Origin: Mauremys mutica
Taxonomy: Eukaryota > Chordata > Testudines > Geoemydidae
Direction: 5' to 3'
NCBI RefSeq assembly: GCF_020497125.1
Contig: NC_059081.1
Span: 17,145,105-17,209,104 of the forward strand
DNA length: 64,000 nucleotides
Below the pieces are notes generated by a model. That model searched no databases. It saw only the letters and a list, made by a program, of their open reading frames with translations, and was not told the DNA's origin. The position numbers were made by a program, and so were the translations under genes. Positions 58,293 through 64,000 of the stretch are shown piece after piece; the first letter of the stretch is position 1; the number at the start of each line of letters is the position of its first letter.

Positions 58293-61200
58293 CTGTTGGT
58301 TAGATCCGAAGACTGGGAGTCAAGAATCCCGTTTTTCTCCAGAAACATCAGCCCTAATCCTACAATCAGATTAGCATGGACAGATCCATGAGCCATGCAG
58401 ATCTATGTTGACTGTAATGCGGTTTTGCATAGGCACGTGATCCATCTGGACAGCACCAACAGCAGGATCATGTGACCTTGGCCAACTTCTCTCAGTCACA
58501 GTCTGCTTACTTGTAAAAGGAGTATAATAATACCCCCGGCCTAATGTCTGTATGATTTAGAATGTAGGCTCTTTGAGTCAGAGACTGTGTCTGACTCTGT
58601 TTTGTACACTGATAAGCAAATTTACAGGGGGGGGAACAATCCTGTACTTTGTTTTTTTCATGTCAATTAAAAATAAAGAATTCAGGGAGAGGAGCTACTA
58701 GTGTTTTCAGCACTGGTAATAAGTCAATAACAGATACCTAATCAAACAGTCTAGAGAAAATGTACAACCTATGCTATTCAGAATCTCAAACTTACCTATG
58801 AGGAGCTGAACAGCTGCTGCCGTTAGAAAGGTCCCCCCTGTTGGCCACAACATTCCCTGTCCCAGTTTTTTACCACAGCAAAGAGCTCTGCTACCCCAGG
58901 CAGAGGCACAAGGACGGGTTCAGGCCACCAGAGGTAGATTGAAGAATGAGCTGCTAGTCCAGGAAAGCTCTATTTTTAAGGATTAAATTTCCAAGAATCA
59001 GATCACAGCTAGTTCTAATGGTTTTCCAGGAGTAGGGAAAATCGCTTACTCCAATTTATGCATTAGTTTCACAGTCTGTAAAATGGGTATCATGCCACCT
59101 ACCTTACGGGGTTACAATACATAGTAGTGACATTGAACTAATATTAATAATGAGCTTTGAGATGCCAGTGATGGATGACACTATAGAAGTGAAAACTGCA
59201 TTACTATATTAAAATGTCATTATGAAAACCTGTACTAAGGACACTAAATATACTAAGTGTTTCAACAGTATAGTCTTTGTTTGTAATGTCGCATGGCGAT
59301 ACGAAAGGGACAAAGGGTTACAGTGTTAATAGCAAAGCAAGTTAGAGTTGCTCTAAGGTCATGAAGATAAAGCAGGGCACAGCCAGACATAAGCCGCAGG
59401 ATCCTCCAGTTGATCCGCGCTTTTACCAGAAGCCTGTAAAGCTCTTTCAGTACAGAAGACAGTGATATGGTCAATTATTCTGCATCAAGTGAGTAATTAT
59501 GTAGCTGAATTTTGTACAAGCTGAGAGCATAGCTAGGATGCAGCAGAACAGAGGTAGTTACAGTTACTCAAGCGAGTGATAATGAACACGTTTATGGATT
59601 AGGGTTTGGGAAAAGTAGGGCAAGCCACGCAGAATAAGGGAATTTTGGTCACCTTAGAACTGAACAAGGGAGAGGGTTGGGGAGAAAAACATTACAAGTA
59701 AGAAGGAAAGTTTGAAACAATTGGGGTATGAGGGGAGTGTTTCAGCATTACAGACTCAAGTGGAATGATTGAAGTTTGGTAATCTCCAGGTTCAGAGGAA
59801 TTTTTTATTTCTTAGCAACTTTCTGTGTTTTCTTGGTCCCTTAACTGATACAACAGAGAATAAAACACATTCCCAGAATTCTGTATTTCCACAATGGTAA
59901 TAGGAGCTTGCCTGCTCGGGTGAATTTTTGCATCGATGTTTACTAATGGATCAGAAGGCAACGTCTTCTTGTGACGCTCAAGGGAACAGCCCACAGATAA
60001 AATCTTGCATGTGAGTTTCATCTAAATTCTAAACATCCCACTGGATTACTTAAAACACCTCTTGAGGACTAAGCAATTTTAAGCATACTCATGAATTAAC
60101 AGTTATGGGCCAGTTACCTAGGGCTAGCTCCGGGATGCACAATGAGAAAGGCCAGCTGGGTTTCTGCAGGGAGGGGTAGGGCTTTAATTTATAGCGTGGG
60201 TTTCCAAAGGAGTCCCACTAGCAGAGAATGGTGTGGGGATGCTCTGAACAAGTGCGTCCTCCACTTACCCTGGCCAGGACCCCTTCCCAGTCAGTACCAA
60301 CCATTTTTGGACAGGGCTGGTCATTTAAATCACTTCCCCCATTACAACAGAGTTTGACAGTGCTGTGTACTGCTGCAAACTATTGCTTCAGCAGACTTTC
60401 TAGTGCAGGCGCCTTATGCTGGCACAGACTTGCAGTGAATATCACCCAATATATTTTGATAGACTGTTGTACTATCACCATCATTTAGCATTTGAAATGT
60501 ACTGTCCTACTAAGTCTTATTAAAATGAAATGAGCTACATATTTGAGGCAAAGAATCTACCCGTGTAACACATCCAGGGTGTTGTTTTTCAGATCTCTAA
60601 ATAAACCTCTCCCACTCTTGTTTGGCCTAAAGTCTTGCTGTAAAACTTTAACAACAGGAATGATGATTCATCACAATTATGGCGATACGTGCGCAGTAAC
60701 TTTGCATGGATGCTTGAATGCTCAATAATGCCCTTGAAAAACAAACCATAAGAATTTATATTTGGAAAGGGATCAACCACAATCTAACTAAGATAAAGGA
60801 ATGCCTGGGAATTAGTTGGTTAAGAACAAACATTTCCACACTGAGCAATTATAATCACAATGAAAATTCTCTCCCTACCATTCAGTACATGGTCCTCATA
60901 AAGAAATAGCAAACAATCATCCTGTTAGCTCTTAAAACACTGAGTAGTCTTAACAATCACTATCAGTCAAAGGAAAATGTCAAAAGAGCCCAGAATCAGG
61001 CTTTCCTTGAATCACTCATGACAATTGATTGTTCCACAGCAATTGCAATAACTAGCATTTCAATCATGCCCTAGGTCTCACTTGAAGGTAACTTTAAAAA
61101 AAGGAACAGTAGAGACACTGCTGCTGATACAGGAAAACTACAACGTGATCCCTCTGGGTCTCCCTGGTGCTAGACTGATTGTTCTTGATGGATTGACTCA

Positions 61201-62519
61201 TCTAATGCCACAGAAGCACATGGGGGGCGTCATTGTTCTTTTGCTGCTGCCTCTTTTCTTTTGACCAGTAGACCATGCACACCTGCACGTAGAGTGGATG
61301 GTATTGAAGATGTTGCTGAAAGTTGGACGCTTATCTCCTAAAAATTGGGTGCTTAATTTCTGAAGTTCCAAACATTCGGTTAATGCTCTGATGCTATTTT
61401 TGCAAAGAATAGCAAAAAACAAAACAACAACAACAAAAATCTACCACATTTCATCATATAGAGAATGATTAAAAACAAAGCTCTTGGCTACCAGCCCGAA
61501 GACTCCTAGCAGGTTTGAAATATTTGGTGTCCTATTGTGATTTTAATGCCATGCTGTGACTTGTCAATGAAATAATAAGAAAGACTTTTCCCCAGTTAAA
61601 AATCTCCACATGGGCGCTGAGAGAAAATCCTGATACAACCCTCTGAACTCCACAGGGCAAACTATACTAAAATGTAGAGGGAATCCACCTTGGTAATGTC
61701 AGTAAATCAGACTGTAGAAGGCAAAGGAGGTTTCTCCTGCAGTGGGGAAGGGGCTACAAAAGGCCCTCAGTATAGCAGAGTTCTGAGCAGCTGCACAGTG
61801 TGAATGCAGAAAGATTCAGCAACCCTTGTGCACGGAGAAGCCATGCTCCATATCAGCTCTATATAGGACAGAAACGTTCTGGAAGTGGGATCTTGCCACT
61901 GGGTCCATGCTTATGGAGATCTAGGGGCTACAAACCACGAAGTACGGAGTGCGGATCTTGCAACTCTGTTCCAGTGCAGGAGCTGGAATATTGAACAGGG
62001 AAGGATCTATAGACTGCCTTCATGCTTCTCACATGTCGAGGGTGAGATGAGGGGGGGAGATGGATTCCATTCACCATGTAATTTCCTACAGGATATCTGT
62101 TTATTCAGACTGTGCAGAATGGAAGAAAAGGAGGTGAATTTCACCCAAAGTGTTTATTCATGTTGTGAAACTCATTAAATTATGATTTTATAGAAGAATA
62201 AGATGCAGAAAAGCTGTTCAGGATTTAGAAATCAGAAATGAGAGTTTTAAAAAAAGCAAGATTCATATAATAAATATGGTGATAGTGGCAAAACTTCAGA
62301 GTCTACTGGCTCTCCATTCAGATGTACTACTAATATACTAGTAAAACACAGGTTATTCCCAAGAATCAGAAACTGTATTGACTCCAGCTTACCCATTTTA
62401 TCACTATTAGCTTCAGTATCTTGATTTCCTGGACTCTGCATTTCAATGACCTTTTTCATTTGAGCAGTGTTCCACTGTGATGGGGGTATCATCCCCACAC
62501 AAGGCTTCAAAGCGCTAAG
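58293..62519. other. Non-coding DNA with a MIR-like tail
   Basis: 59060-59195 ('gtttcacagtctgtaaaatg', 'cttacggggttacaatac') is a diverged MIR-like 3' part, and 58495-58615 may be another. No host exon is recognised in this stretch. Confidence 0.45.
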
Positions 62520-63230
62520 GTGGCAGATGAACCAATTAACTCCCCAGGCTGCACCTAGAGGAGGAACCAGTGGTTGATTAAATGAGGCTCAGCTGGACAG
62601 AAACAGGAGGAGCCTGGATAAATCAGGTAGCTGGACACAGAAGGGGCTGTAGGCTTCAGTTGCTCCCTGGAAGAAGGGAGCTGTTTATGGGACTATACAG
62701 GGTAGGCCACAGCTACTCCCTGAGGGAATTGGGAGACTAGTGGACCCATAGATGTGGGGGAGTCAGGAATGTAGGAAAGGCTCAGGGGAAAGCAGCAAGG
62801 TAAGACACTGCAGGCCTTGGCTATTGAGTGGAGGGCACCTGAGCTGGAATCTGGAGTAGGCAGGAGACCTAGGTTCCCCTACCAGTCACTGAGGATGTGG
62901 CATAGACCAGGTAAAGGATAGTAGATTGCCTGGGACTTTTTGTTCCACAGGGATCTTGGTCTCCTCCTCCACCCCCAGAAGGGGGGGACAATGCAGTGAC
63001 CTCCCCAGAGGGCTGAACCACAAAGAGGAGGCTGCAGTTCCTAGAGCGAAAGGGGTCTGCAGGCCAAGAGGACAATGGGAGAGAAACTGCCAGAGGACAG
63101 CATGTCTGGCTAGAGCTTATCCCCAAAGTGACCAGGAGGAGGTGGTGCCATCAGAGGTGAATGGGACATGTGACACCCACCAACAAAATGGAGTAAGCTG
63201 TGGTCTGAGAAGAAACTAGCCAGTGATAGA
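62520..63230 (+). repeat. LTR-like composite repeat, unclassified
   Basis: Purine-rich, low in stops, and unlike its AT-rich surroundings. Reads 'aggaaccagtggttgattaa', 'aggaggagcctggataaatc', a G-rich middle and 'ggctagagcttatccccaaa', 'gaccaggaggaggtggtgcc'. The words resemble a repeat I associate with turtle LTR retroelements, but no clear ends or target duplication are visible. Confidence 0.35.
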
Positions 63231-64000
63231 TGGGTTGGGAAGGAACACAAGCTCTTTAAAAATGGCTTCATGATAAAGTGACTGGCTCCATATTCTGGTC
63301 CATTCCCACTCACTTTCCAATGCAAGCTATGAAGTTTGTCTAGGTCACTGCAGATTTGTTGACAGATGTGGTTTAATAATTAAAACTGAAGTCTAAGTAT
63401 GCAATTGCAACCAGTATGTTTACCATCTGTTAAGTTTCAGGTCAAGTTTACTCATCTTTCCTCAATGTAGCAGATCCTCCTATCCCACAGGCAAGAAAAT
63501 GAAAGAAGTAAGAAATCAAGAATGAACTTGCACCATTGGAGGGGAAGGGCACATGCTGCATATTTAGGCTCAGGCACTGAAAAACAGCTCGAGGGGGGCC
63601 AAAACCGAAAGCTTTTATCTTCTCTCCTCCCTTCTAAACACCTGCAGTTTTGGTGTTTGGATAAAACTGGGCCCTGGTTTGCAAAACCCACAGAATCTCG
63701 AGTTGGGCTCATCTCCAAAACCTCTGTGAAATCTCACAAGTAAAGCCAGGATGTTTTTCAGGGTGGGTGTGGGTGATGATGGTTGCCATGTTTCATAAAA
63801 GGGCAGAAACTTCTCTTTTTAGGGGAAACCTTATTTTTGGGACTTTCAGCTTTCCCTGACTCATGTTGAATAGCAAGTTGTCACCTGAGACTCCACATGG
63901 CCAAAGCTGAACTAAAAATGTTACCTCCCAAACCTTCTCCTTAATCTCCAGGCTCTGTTATAGTCAGCTATAACCTCTTCATCCATGTCACCTAGGCCTA
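63231..64000. other. Non-coding DNA, no gene seen
   Basis: No supported feature up to the window edge. Confidence 0.5.

Noticed and set aside
1..64000. Host protein-coding exons.
   Set aside because: I looked for conserved-looking frames bounded by AG and GT in the unique DNA and found none I could defend. Short or fast-evolving exons, UTRs or non-coding RNAs cannot be excluded without alignment or expression data.

Overview
The window looks like non-coding nuclear DNA of a reptile, most likely a turtle. It is AT-rich and CpG-poor, I recognise no host exon, and it is crowded with repeats typical of turtle genomes. These are CR1 LINEs with their ATTCTATGAT tails, a tRNA-derived SINE with a CR1-like tail, retroviral-type solo LTRs, Penelope-like fragments with hammerhead motifs, many short palindromic MITEs, and one nearly complete PIF/Harbinger DNA transposon. 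Family names rest on recalled sequence patterns, not on a database search.

Layout. 1-11164: old unique-looking DNA with a tRNA-like inverted repeat split by a hAT-type MITE (2461-3075), a MIR-like SINE and a Harbinger-type MITE (8714-8944). 11165-12319: solo LTR on the minus strand. 13487-13538: GC/AC microsatellite. 15607-17849: a MITE, then a 3' CR1 fragment carrying a second CR1 piece in reverse. 20670-20793: Penelope-like fragment. 26447-27396: solo LTR on the plus strand. 29672-32080: minus-strand CR1 whose 3' end is interrupted by a MITE with a clean TTA duplication. 36420-36615: a MITE inside a MITE. 37768-38058: MITE with long inverted ends.

41891-46706 is the main find: a 4.8 kb Harbinger element flanked by TTA on both sides, with matching inverted ends and clusters of TTCGA-type motifs beside both ends. 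It carries a 463-codon DDE transposase (minus strand, all three catalytic acidic residues present), a convergent two-exon Myb/SANT-like gene (one in-frame TGA), and an unexplained 100-residue antisense ORF inside the intron of that gene. In this superfamily both proteins are needed: the Myb-like protein binds the transposon ends and helps bring the transposase there.

46707-64000: a hAT MITE, a turtle tRNA SINE (51374-51556), and a 2.1 kb inverted-end element (52801-54916) split by a GC-rich insertion with an 11-copy 43-44 bp minisatellite. There is also a 457 bp Penelope-like inverted repeat with a perfect 12 bp target duplication (57023-57479) and an LTR-like composite (62520-63230). The rest is old non-coding DNA.
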